A DNA stretch of 7,641 nucleotides from Chloroflexota bacterium (GTDB taxonomy: Bacteria > Chloroflexota > UBA5177 > JANWHV01): assembly GCA_025924845.1 (NCBI GenBank), contig JAICHN010000256.1, forward strand, positions 1-7,641. The letters run 5' to 3'. The notes below the pieces were generated by a model. That model was given only the letters and a program-made list of their open reading frames with translations. It did not search any database and was not told the DNA's origin. Shown one piece after another: positions 1 through 6,828 of the stretch. The translations under genes were made by a program, and so were the position numbers. Positions within the stretch are counted from its first letter, which is position 1, and every line of letters begins with the position of its first letter.

Positions 1-1014
1 GGCCCCGGTGAGCGTCACCAGCGGCGCGGGCTGCATCAGCGCCCCCACCGCCGCCCGCTCTCGCTCCCGCCCGACCAAGCTGGTCAGTTGCACCGGCAGG
101 TTGGTGGGGGGCGCGGAGAGCACCCGTAGGGGTGGGGATCCGCCCGGCGTGCCGGCCGGCAGCAGATGGTAAAGCGGCTGCGGGCGCTCCACCGCGCTCA
201 AGCTATGCCGGCCAATGCCCTCCAGGCGGATCCCCTCGGGAAGGGTACGCCAGACCAGATCTCGGGTGGCCTGGGTGAGCAAGATCTGGCCGGCTTGGCC
301 CAACCTGGCCAGCCGCACCGCCCGCAGCCGACTCGGTCCAGCATAGTCACCCTCGCCCGGCTCCGCCCATCCGGTGTGCAGCGCCAGGCACGCCGTTACC
401 CCTGTACCCACGGCATCGTGGGCCGCGTGCGCCCATGGCCCGCCGCGCTCTCGCAGCGCTTGCCGCAAGGCGCACGCGGCGACCACGGCCTCGTCCGGCC
501 GGGGGAAGACCCACACCGTGCCGTCCGGCCCGTCCGGAGGATAGACTAGTCGTCCGCCCCGCGGCGGCGCCACCTGCTGCAGCAGCGCCAGGTACGGGAG
601 GCTGCTCGCTTCCTCGTCGCTATGGTAAGTGGCCGTGGGCGCCGGCGCGCAAATCAGGAAGGTGAGGGTACCGGTCGGCAGCGGGGGGGTAATAGGCGCT
701 ACACGCGGTGCGACCGGGCCGGATGCTACGCCGAGCTGCCGCTGCGCGCGGTCGGCACGGACCGCCTCACGGAATGCGGCCGGCAGGTCCGCCTGCTCCG
801 GCGGGGCGAAGGCAAGCGCTCTCGCCAGGGCGTCCACCAGCAGGTCGAGTGTAGCCTGACGCGGCAGGTGCCCACGACCAGCCTCCAGGTTGCTGATCGT
901 GTTGACGCTGACCCCGGCCCGCTCGGCCAACTCCTCCTGAGTGAGTTCCGCGCGCTTGCGGGTACGCTGAAGAAGCGTGCCGAGGGGGTAGCCCGTGTTG
1001 TCGCCACTGCCCAC
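1..1014 (-). CDS. XRE-family HTH / cyclase-like / NB-ARC ATPase regulator (3' part beyond window)
   Basis: The reading frame is open for 338 codons from a GTG at 1014 to the window edge, so the C-terminus is missing. The GTG follows an AAGGA Shine-Dalgarno (1023-1027, 8-base spacing), and an in-frame TAG lies two codons upstream. Residues 11-65 are an XRE/Cro helix-turn-helix (LTQEELAERAGVSVNTISNLE). Residues about 118-287 match the class III nucleotidyl cyclase homology domain in its later blocks (GTVWVFPRPDEAVVAA, LALHTGWAEPGEGDYAGPSR, GQILLTQATRDLVW). The usual metal-binding FTDIEGS block reads FLICAPAPT, so catalysis is unlikely. From residue 305, NLPVQLTSLVGRERE followed by PLVTLTG is the entry to an NB-ARC/AAA-type ATPase; its P-loop would start just past the edge. 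Proteins of this build usually continue with TPR-like repeats. By family it should be a cytoplasmic, signal-responsive transcription regulator; its ligand and targets are unknown. Confidence 0.87.
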   Translation of the reverse strand, partial: MGSGDNTGYPLGTLLQRTRKRAELTQEELAERAGVSVNTISNLEAGRGHLPRQATLDLLVDALARALAFAPPEQADLPAAFREAVRADRAQRQLGVASGPVAPRVAPITPPLPTGTLTFLICAPAPTATYHSDEEASSLPYLALLQQVAPPRGGRLVYPPDGPDGTVWVFPRPDEAVVAACALRQALRERGGPWAHAAHDAVGTGVTACLALHTGWAEPGEGDYAGPSRLRAVRLARLGQAGQILLTQATRDLVWRTLPEGIRLEGIGRHSLSAVERPQPLYHLLPAGTPGGSPPLRVLSAPPTNLPVQLTSLVGRERERAAVGALMQPAPLVTLTGA

Positions 1015-1196
1015 GCCCTATGTCCTTACACCGCCGTGCCCTGATCCGCACTGCTTCACTGGGACCGCTGATTGTCAGCATAGCAGAGGCAGCAGGATCC
1101 TACCACCGGTGCGGCCCGCGCTTGTTGAGAGCCGTTTTGGAGTGGTGGTATACCCCGACGTGGCCGTACGAAATATGGTACTCGGCGGATAGGGCG

Positions 1197-2291
1197 CTAA
1201 TCGGGATTCGGCAGCATAAAATCGCGGATCAGGGCGTCGAGGTCGCTACAAGCGGCGATGAACTGGCGCAGGGTGCGTCTGGTGGCGCCGAAGGTATCGA
1301 ATTCCGCCGTGCTGAGTCCATCTTCGTCGTAGGCGCGGCGGAATTCGACGAATTTCCGGGTCAGTTCGTCGACCATTAGCGGATCCACCGGCTTGTCGAT
1401 ACGCGGCATGACTTCGATGTCGCTCGCGTTGAACCGCACCTGCCAGGCATAGGGCGGCGAGATGACCACATTGCCACCGATCAACTCGCTCCAGTGCATG
1501 TGGTTGCGGAAGGCGGCCGAGAGCAGGCGGACCCGATAGCCTCGTTCCTGGAACAGGCGATAGGTCTTCTTAAAGACCGCCACGCCGGCCCACTCCAGAT
1601 AGCCGGGATCGAGCGTGATGTTTTCCTTCTCGGCCACCTTCTTCAGCCAGTCGTCCAGGCGCCCCACCATAATGGTGCATACCGGCCCCATGGTACTGAT
1701 GTCGTGTCCCTCCGCCTCGCGCCGGCGAAAGCCGCGCTCCATCGCCTCGGCTACGGCCACGCACTGGGGCAGGGTGAAGCAGACCGTGGCGTTGATGCTT
1801 ATGCCGCGATAGGTTGCTTCCTCGATGGCCGGAATGCCCGCCCGCGTGGCGGGGATCTTCACGATGATATTCGGCGCCAACTGATTAAAGTGGATCGTTT
1901 GGTCCAGGATCGCCTGCGTATCGCGGTAGAGCCTGGGGTCGGTCTGGATCGATAGGCGGCCGTTTCGGCCGTGCTGTGCCTCGAAAATCGGCCTGAGCAG
2001 CCGGGCACTCTTCTCGGATACTTCCTCGACCAGCTTCCAGGCGATCTGGTCCTCGGTCGCGGTCGGCATTTCATCGAGCAGCGCCTCGATGCGCGCCCGC
2101 CACTGGGGCATTTCTTTCTTCAATACGCCGAGGACGATCACCGGATTACAGGTGGCGCCCGTCGCACCATGCTCCATGGAATAGGTCAGTTCCTCGATGG
2201 AGGCGGAGTCGTTCCATAGGCAGGTTGGGGTCGTTTGCGTCATCTGGTGGAGTGGGCTTTTATATGAGGTGCGCGCACCGGCTACAGTCAT
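1197..2291 (-). CDS. Transaldolase-family protein
   Basis: A 364-residue protein of the transaldolase/fructose-6-phosphate aldolase superfamily (class I Schiff-base aldolases, TIM barrel, cytoplasmic). Classical members move a dihydroxyacetone unit between sugar phosphates in the non-oxidative pentose phosphate pathway. Visible landmarks, compared with E. coli TalB from memory: Asp28 (LWNDSAS), Asn49 (GATCNPVIV), the Schiff-base Lys145 in IIVKIPAT, Asn167 and Thr169 (INATVCF), Arg211 (MVGRLDDW) and Arg262 (AAFRN). Two positions differ: Gln116 (LSIQTDPRL) stands where TalB has Glu96, and a Met (IMVGR) where TalB has Phe178. Gln at the first position is found in fructose-6-phosphate aldolase, so substrate or reaction type may differ. 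The start is the ATG at 2291, behind GGAGGAG; a TTG four codons earlier lies inside that ribosome binding site. The gene follows cheB on the same strand, with a terminator between them. Confidence 0.9.
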   Translation of the reverse strand: MTVAGARTSYKSPLHQMTQTTPTCLWNDSASIEELTYSMEHGATGATCNPVIVLGVLKKEMPQWRARIEALLDEMPTATEDQIAWKLVEEVSEKSARLLRPIFEAQHGRNGRLSIQTDPRLYRDTQAILDQTIHFNQLAPNIIVKIPATRAGIPAIEEATYRGISINATVCFTLPQCVAVAEAMERGFRRREAEGHDISTMGPVCTIMVGRLDDWLKKVAEKENITLDPGYLEWAGVAVFKKTYRLFQERGYRVRLLSAAFRNHMHWSELIGGNVVISPPYAWQVRFNASDIEVMPRIDKPVDPLMVDELTRKFVEFRRAYDEDGLSTAEFDTFGATRRTLRQFIAACSDLDALIRDFMLPNPD

Positions 2292-2294
2292 GAT

Positions 2295-2301
2295 CTCCTC
2301 C
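2295..2301 (-). promoter_or_regulatory. Shine-Dalgarno GGAGGAG fixing the transaldolase start
   Basis: On the minus strand GGAGGAG is followed by ATC and then ATG at 2291. The longer frame beginning with TTG at 2303 would place its own start codon overlapping this site, so the ATG is preferred. Confidence 0.8.
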
Positions 2302-2310
2302 AACGCACTC

Positions 2311-2325
2311 TAACCGCGGCGGTTA
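2311..2325. promoter_or_regulatory. Small inverted repeat upstream of the transaldolase gene (possible operator)
   Basis: TAACCG-CGG-CGGTTA is a perfect 6-base inverted repeat with a 3-base centre. It lies 20 bases before the transaldolase start and overlaps a minus-strand TATAAC that resembles a -10 box. No convincing -35 box is seen at the right distance. It may be an operator or a 5'-leader hairpin; the role is inferred from position only. Confidence 0.3.
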
Positions 2326-2353
2326 TAGGGGCTGTGGCGCGAACATGCGCGCA

Positions 2354-2384
2354 TAAAAAGTATAACGCCGAACCGCTCAGCGTT
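2354..2384 (-). terminator. Intrinsic terminator of the cheB gene
   Basis: Read on the minus strand, AACGCTGA-GCGGT-TCGGCGTT (2384 to 2364) forms an 8-bp stem with one G-U pair and a 5-base loop. ATAC and then five T (2359-2355) follow. The stem begins inside the TAA stop codon of cheB. This separates cheB from the transaldolase gene downstream. Confidence 0.6.
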
Positions 2385-3462
2385 AGGAGGGTCGACACAA
2401 AGAGCAACATAGGCGCCGACTGTGTGGGACCGCTCGGCGTCGCCTATGCCGGCTCAGCCACCGCGCCTGCGTCCATGTCGTCAAGGCCGCATCCGTAGCC
2501 TCGATAAGCCCGCGCATCCGGCTCTGTTCGGTCTCTGCCGCCCGCGCTTGCGCTTCGAAGCGGCGCGTAGACAGGTGATCGTGCCGATCGGCGGCCTCGC
2601 GCGCCATGCGGCGGAGCAAGAGACCGCGCTCGTTCACCGCGGTGAGCGCGCTGGATAGGGCTCGCTGAGTCGCGGTCGTTTGGTGGGCGAGGGCACTCTG
2701 GGGCGAGAAGCGGTGGCCTATCTGACAGCGGAAACGCAGTAGGGTACCTTCACGCAACTCCGAGAGCACCCCATTGCACTCCGGGCAGGAAAGCGCTGTT
2801 GGGATCCCCACCGGCGCACCCACCACATCGAGCGGTCCATCGTCACCGAGTGTCGGCGTGCTATCCACGATCGTGTCCTCCGTCGCCTGCTGTACCCGCT
2901 CCGCGGCCAACCGACCGAGCAGCGGCCCCGTCTCCGCAATCGGCACCGTGTAATCGACCGCGACGTAGGCCAGGGCGCTCCGCGGCATACTCGGGGCGAT
3001 CGCCTCGTCCGGATCTTGCACGACTGCCAGGCCGCCGTGTGCCTTGATGGCGAGCAGTCCGGCCGTCCCGTCATCGAGCATCCCACTCAATACCACTCCG
3101 ATGGCGCGAGGGCCATAGGCGCGGCTTGCGCTGCGAAACAAGGGGTCGATGGCCGGACGAAATCCATTCTCCCTTGGTCCCTCCACCACATGCATATGCC
3201 CCGGCGAGACCAGGAGATGATGGCCGGCCGGCGCCACATATAACCTCCCGGCCTGGATAGCGCCCCCATCCTCCGCGGCGGCGACCGGCAGCGGGCAGAC
3301 ACGGGCGAGAATCTTGGGAAGCAGGCTCGGTTGATTGGTGCTGTGCAGCACGACGAAAGCGGCGGCGGCCAGATCGGAGGGTAGCCCAACGGAAAGGGCC
3401 CGCAACGCCTCAACCCCGCCGGCGGATGCTCCTACCACGATAACAGCATGGCGTGCAGGCAT
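2383..3462 (-). CDS. Stand-alone CheB-type protein-glutamate methylesterase with zinc-ribbon tail
   Basis: A 359-residue protein whose first ~190 residues are a CheB methylesterase domain. CheB enzymes hydrolyse methyl-glutamate esters (and deamidate glutamine) on chemoreceptors. The catalytic triad is visible: Ser13 (GASAGG), His40 (VVLHST) and Asp131 (GMLDDGTAG). There is no N-terminal receiver domain, so control cannot be the classical CheA phosphorylation route. Residues 226-250 carry C-x2-C and C-x3-H (CPECNG, FRCQIGH), a likely zinc ribbon, followed by a charged helical stretch (about 262-322). This tail occurs in many stand-alone CheB homologues. The last ~20 residues are Arg-rich with CCSLC and look non-conserved. 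The ATG at 3462 follows a GGGGGAG stretch at a rather long distance. It is divergent from the MEDS kinase. No cheR or receptor gene lies in the window, so the natural substrate is unknown. Confidence 0.9.
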   Translation of the reverse strand: MPARHAVIVVGASAGGVEALRALSVGLPSDLAAAAFVVLHSTNQPSLLPKILARVCPLPVAAAEDGGAIQAGRLYVAPAGHHLLVSPGHMHVVEGPRENGFRPAIDPLFRSASRAYGPRAIGVVLSGMLDDGTAGLLAIKAHGGLAVVQDPDEAIAPSMPRSALAYVAVDYTVPIAETGPLLGRLAAERVQQATEDTIVDSTPTLGDDGPLDVVGAPVGIPTALSCPECNGVLSELREGTLLRFRCQIGHRFSPQSALAHQTTATQRALSSALTAVNERGLLLRRMAREAADRHDHLSTRRFEAQARAAETEQSRMRGLIEATDAALTTWTQARWLSRHRRRRAVPHSRRLCCSLCRPS

Positions 3463-3633
3463 GGTTTCCGTGCTCCCCCATCAGTCCGCACCACGTACGT
3501 GCTCTTGTAGTGTACGTCCTTGAGCCGAAGAAGGCGGCGGGGCGTGCAATGACTACACGATTGTCCTAGTTCTTCTTCCCGCCGCGATTCCGTCGTTTAG
3601 CCGGCGTCCTTTCGCCTAAAAGCTGCCACTCTT

Positions 3634-3648
3634 CTTACAGGGTGTAAG
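3634..3648. promoter_or_regulatory. Inverted repeat CTTACA-GGG-TGTAAG (possible operator)
   Basis: A perfect 6-base inverted repeat with a 3-base centre, in the shared control region of cheB and the kinase operon. Size and symmetry fit a dimeric regulator binding site, but only one copy is seen, so the role is speculative. Confidence 0.3.
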
Positions 3649-3731
3649 CAACTCTTCATGTAGGTCCCCCCAAACGGCTGGGGTTACCCAGTGCCCGGCG
3701 CGCTGGAGTACGGAGTGTAGATGTATGGAGA

Positions 3732-3773
3732 CAACGACAAAAGGAGATACCACTCGGATGCACTTTGTCGTTG
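3732..3773 (+). promoter_or_regulatory. 10-bp inverted repeat enclosing AGGAG and ATG (possible RNA hairpin)
   Basis: CAACGACAAA (3732-3741) and TTTGTCGTTG (3764-3773) are perfect reverse complements. The 22-base loop holds AGGAG (3742-3746) and an ATG (3758) that opens a 35-codon frame ending at 3865. It may be a leader hairpin, an operator or chance; no known riboswitch or leader-peptide family was recognised. Confidence 0.3.
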
Positions 3774-3974
3774 CAGCGGCCGGTTCCGGGGGTCGTATAT
3801 GGGAGCGAGTGCCGGGTTGTTGCCGTCGAGCGTTGTCGGTGATCGATAGGGCCGGACGCCGGTGAATTTTAAGACTTGATCCTAATAAGTCTGCGCACTC
3901 CCACCCTCCAGCGGCACACTTAAACCTTGCCATGTTATGATGCTCACAGGGGCAAAAGAGAAAGCGGTATCGTC

Positions 3975-5474
3975 ATGCTTACGGCCAGGGAGAGAGGCTC
4001 TCCACATGAGATGACTGCGCATAGTGACATGAGTTATCCTGTGCGGCCGCTTGTTCCGACCACGCCGGCTGCTATCTCCCCGGCGCACAGCGTGCAGTTC
4101 TATGGGGATGACGGGCGCTTCCTGGATGAGTTAAGCCAATTCCTCGGCGGCGCCCTTGGCGCGGGCGGCGCCGTCATCGTCGTCGCCACGCAGGCACACC
4201 GAGATGGTCTGGCGCGGCGCCTGAAGATGCGCGGCCTGGATATCGCGACGCTCATCATACGAAAGCGATATATCGCTCTGGACGCGGCCGAGATGCTGGA
4301 CAGGTTCATGGAGGCCGGCGTTCCGGATCCGGAACGCTTCACCGGCGTAATGGGCGGTATAGTGGCACGCGCGACGGCGGCCCTGGGCGAGAAGCCGCGT
4401 GTGGTCATTTTTGGGGAAATGGTCGCTTTGTTATCGGCTGAAGGGAGTTCCCAGGCCGCCATTCGCCTTGAACATCTCTGGAACGAATTGGGGCAAAGCT
4501 TTTCATTTTCTCTCCATTGCGCTTATCCGTTGAGTTCCTTTCCTCGGGCGGAAGATGGTGAGTTCCTCGAACGCATCTGCGCCGCGCACGCTCAGGTGAT
4601 TCCCACCGAGAGCTATACCTCGCTGATCGATGAAGAGGCGCGACTTCGCGAGGTCACCCTCTTGCAACAAAAGGCCCAGGCGCTGGAAACCGAGATCGAG
4701 GGCCGCAAGAAGGCGCAGCAGGCGCTCAGGGAGCGGAACCATGAGTTGCGCGCGGCGGTGGCGGCACGCGATGACTTTTTGTCTGTCGCGGCACACGAGT
4801 TGAAAACGCCGATCACCAGCCTGCGCGGATTCGCTCAATTGCTGCTCCGCGACGCGCGACGACAGGGAGAGATCGCCCCCGAGCGGCTTCGATCCGCGTT
4901 GGATACGGTGGAACGACAGACGGGAAAGCTGCAGCACCTGGTGACCTGCTTGCTTGATACGGCGCAGCTGGGAACCGGCAAGCTACGGATCGAGCCGGTT
5001 GACACCGACTTAGTCGACCTGGTTCAGGCGGCGCTGGCCCAGCACCGCGGGAGCAGCACCCACTCGTTTGTCTTTGACGGGCCCGAGCACCTCGAAGTCG
5101 TCGTGGATCCGGTTCGGTTTGGCCAGGTAATCGCCATTCTGCTCGGGAACGCCGTGAAGTTCAGTCCCCAGGGCGGCGTGGTGACGGTTCGACTCGAGCA
5201 GGACGCGGAAGGTAACATCCGGCTTTCCGTTACCGATCAGGGCGTGGGGATTCCCCCCGACCAGAGAGCGAATATCTTTAACCGTTTTCATCAGGCCCAC
5301 AGCACGTACCACCTGTCCGGCATGGGCCTGGGCCTTTACATTACACGCGAGATTGTCGAGTTGCATGGAGGGTTCGTGCATGTTGAGGAACCGGAGCACC
5401 AAGGCTCACGGTTCGTGGTGGGCCTTTCAGCGTCGGTGTTGGCCAGGCAGGTACAGGTTCCCCGGAGAGCATGA
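3975..5474 (+). CDS. MEDS-domain sensor histidine kinase
   Basis: A 499-residue cytoplasmic histidine kinase with no membrane segment. Residues about 38-210 are a MEDS domain (named for the methanogen/methylotroph DcmR sensor), starting with HSVQFYGDDGRFLDEL. It has the RecA-like layout of that family and includes VIFGEMVALL and LHCAYPL. A charged coiled coil (about 215-262) leads into HisKA with phospho-acceptor His274 (AAHELKTPITSLRGF). The HATPase_c domain shows the N box (LLGNAVKFSP), G1 (DQGVGIPPD), F box (NRFHQ) and G2 (GMGLGLYI). It should phosphorylate a receiver protein, most likely the CheY-like product encoded 70 bases downstream. The start is uncertain: ATG 3975 has only a weak AGAGAAAG upstream, ATG 4011 has AGGGAGAGAGG at long spacing, and a TTG at 3927 is possible. 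All three lie before the MEDS domain. The MEDS ligand is unknown. Confidence 0.92.
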   Translation: MLTARERGSPHEMTAHSDMSYPVRPLVPTTPAAISPAHSVQFYGDDGRFLDELSQFLGGALGAGGAVIVVATQAHRDGLARRLKMRGLDIATLIIRKRYIALDAAEMLDRFMEAGVPDPERFTGVMGGIVARATAALGEKPRVVIFGEMVALLSAEGSSQAAIRLEHLWNELGQSFSFSLHCAYPLSSFPRAEDGEFLERICAAHAQVIPTESYTSLIDEEARLREVTLLQQKAQALETEIEGRKKAQQALRERNHELRAAVAARDDFLSVAAHELKTPITSLRGFAQLLLRDARRQGEIAPERLRSALDTVERQTGKLQHLVTCLLDTAQLGTGKLRIEPVDTDLVDLVQAALAQHRGSSTHSFVFDGPEHLEVVVDPVRFGQVIAILLGNAVKFSPQGGVVTVRLEQDAEGNIRLSVTDQGVGIPPDQRANIFNRFHQAHSTYHLSGMGLGLYITREIVELHGGFVHVEEPEHQGSRFVVGLSASVLARQVQVPRRA

Positions 5475-5475
5475 G

Positions 5476-5515
5476 CGACCGGTTCACGACTGGCCGCGGA
5501 AAGGCTGGTCGGTCG
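5476..5515 (+). other. Possible hairpin between kinase and response regulator genes
   Basis: CGACCG (5476-5481) pairs with CGGTCG (5510-5515). Inside it, ACTGGCC (5489-5495) can pair with GGCTGGT (5503-5509) using two G-U pairs around a 7-base loop. No T-run follows, so it is not a normal terminator. It could tune translation or processing between the two genes. Confidence 0.25.
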
Positions 5516-5544
5516 ATGATCGGCGGGCGGGCGGGTCGTAGACA

Positions 5545-5916
5545 ATGACTCGCGTTCTGGTAATCGAGGACGATCCGAGCATTCGCCAGGTGATTGTTTT
5601 TGCCCTGAGCGATGACGGTTTCGTGGTCGACGAAGCGACCGACGGTCAGGTTGCCCTGGAATCGGTCGCCCGGCAGCATCCTGACCTTATTCTCCTCGAC
5701 ATGCAGATGCCGGGCATGGACGGTAAAACCTTCATAAAGCACTATCGCGAACGCTACAACCACCAGGCGCCGATCATCGTGCTTACCGCCGCCTCAGACG
5801 GGGCGAGGCAGCGCGCGGAGGTGAACGCCGAGGGGTACGTGTCGAAGCCGTTTGACCTCGACATGCTGCTTGAACGAGTGACGACCCTGTCCCAAAAGGT
5901 AGGCGGCGATTCCTGA
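5545..5916 (+). CDS. Single-domain response regulator (CheY-like receiver)
   Basis: A 123-residue protein that consists only of a receiver domain. The acidic pocket is Asp9/Asp10 (VIEDDPS), the phosphorylation site is Asp52 (ILLDMQMPGMDG), and the switch residues are Thr81 (IIVLTAAS) and Lys101 (YVSKPFD). There is no DNA-binding or enzymatic output domain, so the signal must pass by protein contact or onward phosphotransfer. The gene lies 70 bases downstream of the MEDS kinase on the same strand, with no terminator between, so the two are probably one operon and a cognate pair. The ATG at 5545 is preceded by a G-rich stretch (GGGCGGG) but no strong Shine-Dalgarno. The gene ends 48 bases from the convergent downstream gene, and no clear terminator lies in that gap. 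The partner it controls is unknown; the CheB encoded on the other side of the kinase gene is one candidate (inference). Confidence 0.93.
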   Translation: MTRVLVIEDDPSIRQVIVFALSDDGFVVDEATDGQVALESVARQHPDLILLDMQMPGMDGKTFIKHYRERYNHQAPIIVLTAASDGARQRAEVNAEGYVSKPFDLDMLLERVTTLSQKVGGDS

Positions 5917-5964
5917 CTCTCCGACGCTTACTGTGAGATAGGGGGATCAGCAAAGTCCTCGTTT

Positions 5965-6642
5965 CTACACGCGCATCGGTGCATCATGCAACGCGGCGAC
6001 GAGCGCCGGCACGCCGTCCAGTTGCACGCGGGCGGCCGCTTTACGACCCGTGAGCCACAACAGCAGTTCGCCCGGCTCGCCGCTCAACACGGCATCCGCC
6101 TCGCCACCCCCGGCTCTTCGGCGCCCCCCCACCGACGCCGCGCGTCGGTCATGATCGGGCCAGACAATAGCGAGCGTACCTTTGACGGGAATCCGCCGTA
6201 AGCCGCGCCCGAGGAAGAACGAGAGAGCCGACCAGAGCGCCCGCTGGAGATCGAGTGGAAGGGAGCGTGGACGCTGCAACGCTCCGCGCCGAATATCCTC
6301 ATGGTGGATAAATGCCTCGGCCAGATTACCCAATGCCACGGGACCGGGGAGACGGAAGAATACGGGGGGCATGGTGCGCAGCGCGGCCAGGAGCGCGGGA
6401 CGGCCAAGGCTCTTCTCTCGTTTCAACAACTCCTCCTGATCGGGACCGAATTTGCCCTTGAAGAGCCTGGCCCGCGCCAGGTCCAACAACCGACGTTCGC
6501 GCACTACGATATGAGCCGCCACATCCTCGACCGTCCATCCTACATCCAGGCTCGCGGCGGACCATTCCTCGTTACTTAATCCGGCCAGAAGATCGCAAAG
6601 CGCCAAACGCTCGCGTACAAAGAGGCAAAGATTCTCGTCCAT
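5965..6642 (-). CDS. TIGR03085-like metal-binding protein (DinB / maleylpyruvate isomerase-like fold)
   Basis: A 225-residue protein that resembles, from memory, the TIGR03085 metal-binding family in the DinB/mycothiol-dependent maleylpyruvate isomerase superfamily. Visible features: an N-terminal helix (RERLALCDLLAGLS), GWTVEDVAAHIVVRERR with His44, PPVFFRLP, the likely metal ligands FIHHEDIRR (His113, His114, Glu115, Asp116), and a C-terminal block LSGEPGELLLWLTGRKAAARVQLDG. Superfamily members bind a divalent metal on a four-helix bundle, and some use a low-molecular-weight thiol. The actual reaction of this branch is not known. The start is ATG 6642, five bases after AAAGGA (6648-6653); upstream in-frame starts at 6657 and 6720 lack such a site. 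Residues about 165-185 are rich in Arg and Gly and look like a variable loop. It is divergent from the F420-type oxidoreductase and convergent with the response regulator. Confidence 0.75.
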   Translation of the reverse strand: MDENLCLFVRERLALCDLLAGLSNEEWSAASLDVGWTVEDVAAHIVVRERRLLDLARARLFKGKFGPDQEELLKREKSLGRPALLAALRTMPPVFFRLPGPVALGNLAEAFIHHEDIRRGALQRPRSLPLDLQRALWSALSFFLGRGLRRIPVKGTLAIVWPDHDRRAASVGGRRRAGGGEADAVLSGEPGELLLWLTGRKAAARVQLDGVPALVAALHDAPMRV

Positions 6643-6647
6643 AATGG

Positions 6648-6653
6648 TCCTTT
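6648..6653 (-). promoter_or_regulatory. Shine-Dalgarno AAAGGA fixing the start of the DinB-like gene
   Basis: AAAGGA on the minus strand lies five bases before ATG 6642. It overlaps the region just after the alternative in-frame ATG at 6657, so that ATG is disfavoured. Confidence 0.65.
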
Positions 6654-6791
6654 GCATACTTGCCGTAGGAGGCAAACGGTGCCGTATACTCTGTGTCGTC
6701 GCCAACCGACTCGTCTCCACATCGTCGGTCGGCAGCGGCAGCTTTCTACATTAAGCGTACCGTACTTATTCGTAAGAGCGACCTCCCCACG

Positions 6792-6803
6792 GGCCGTACG
6801 GCC
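6792..6803. promoter_or_regulatory. 12-base perfect palindrome GGCCGTACGGCC
   Basis: A perfect dyad with no spacer, in the intergenic region 150 bases upstream of the DinB-like gene. It could be an operator or simply GC-rich chance; the related strings CCGTAC and CGTACGG occur nearby at about 6770 and 6877. Confidence 0.3.
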
Positions 6804-6828
6804 GTATCGCTGGGGGCCCCAAAGCTTA

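Larger units (their letters stand above)
3463..3974. other. Divergent control region between cheB and the MEDS kinase
   Basis: This 512-base stretch separates divergent cheB (minus) and kinase (plus) and should hold both promoters. No strong -35/-10 pair could be assigned; TATGAT at 3936-3941 is a lone -10-like hexamer before the kinase. Several inverted repeats occur: CTTACA-GGG-TGTAAG (3634-3648), CTGGG-GTTA-CCCAG (3678-3691), a 10-bp repeat at 3732-3773, and AGACTT/AAGTCT (3872-3892, 9-base gap). A minus-strand open frame (3616-3933) has no recognisable domain and an unusual composition, and is not accepted as a gene. Confidence 0.6.

Noticed and set aside
166..1081. Several overlapping open frames on both strands over the left-edge regulator
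   Set aside because: They are shadow frames; the minus-strand frame from GTG 1014 to the edge carries clear HTH, cyclase-like and ATPase-entry motifs.
1015..1196. Search for a terminator and promoter between the transaldolase and the HTH regulator
   Set aside because: No hairpin with a T-run and no -35/-10 pair was convincing; only loose TATGCT/GACAAT-like strings on the minus strand near 1078-1090.
1494..1955. A 153-residue plus-strand frame opposite the transaldolase gene
   Set aside because: Antisense shadow of a well-supported enzyme gene; no family resemblance.
3721..3849. A 42-codon plus-strand frame starting MYGDNDKRRYH, with GGAG six bases upstream
   Set aside because: The ribosome binding site is acceptable, but the peptide has no recognisable features and overlaps the hairpin-loop frame at 3758; too little evidence to call a gene.
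3616..3933. A 105-residue open frame on the minus strand in the cheB/kinase intergenic region
   Set aside because: No recognisable domain, no good ribosome binding site, and a composition like translated non-coding GC-rich DNA. It spans several inverted repeats and overlaps the upstream region of the kinase.
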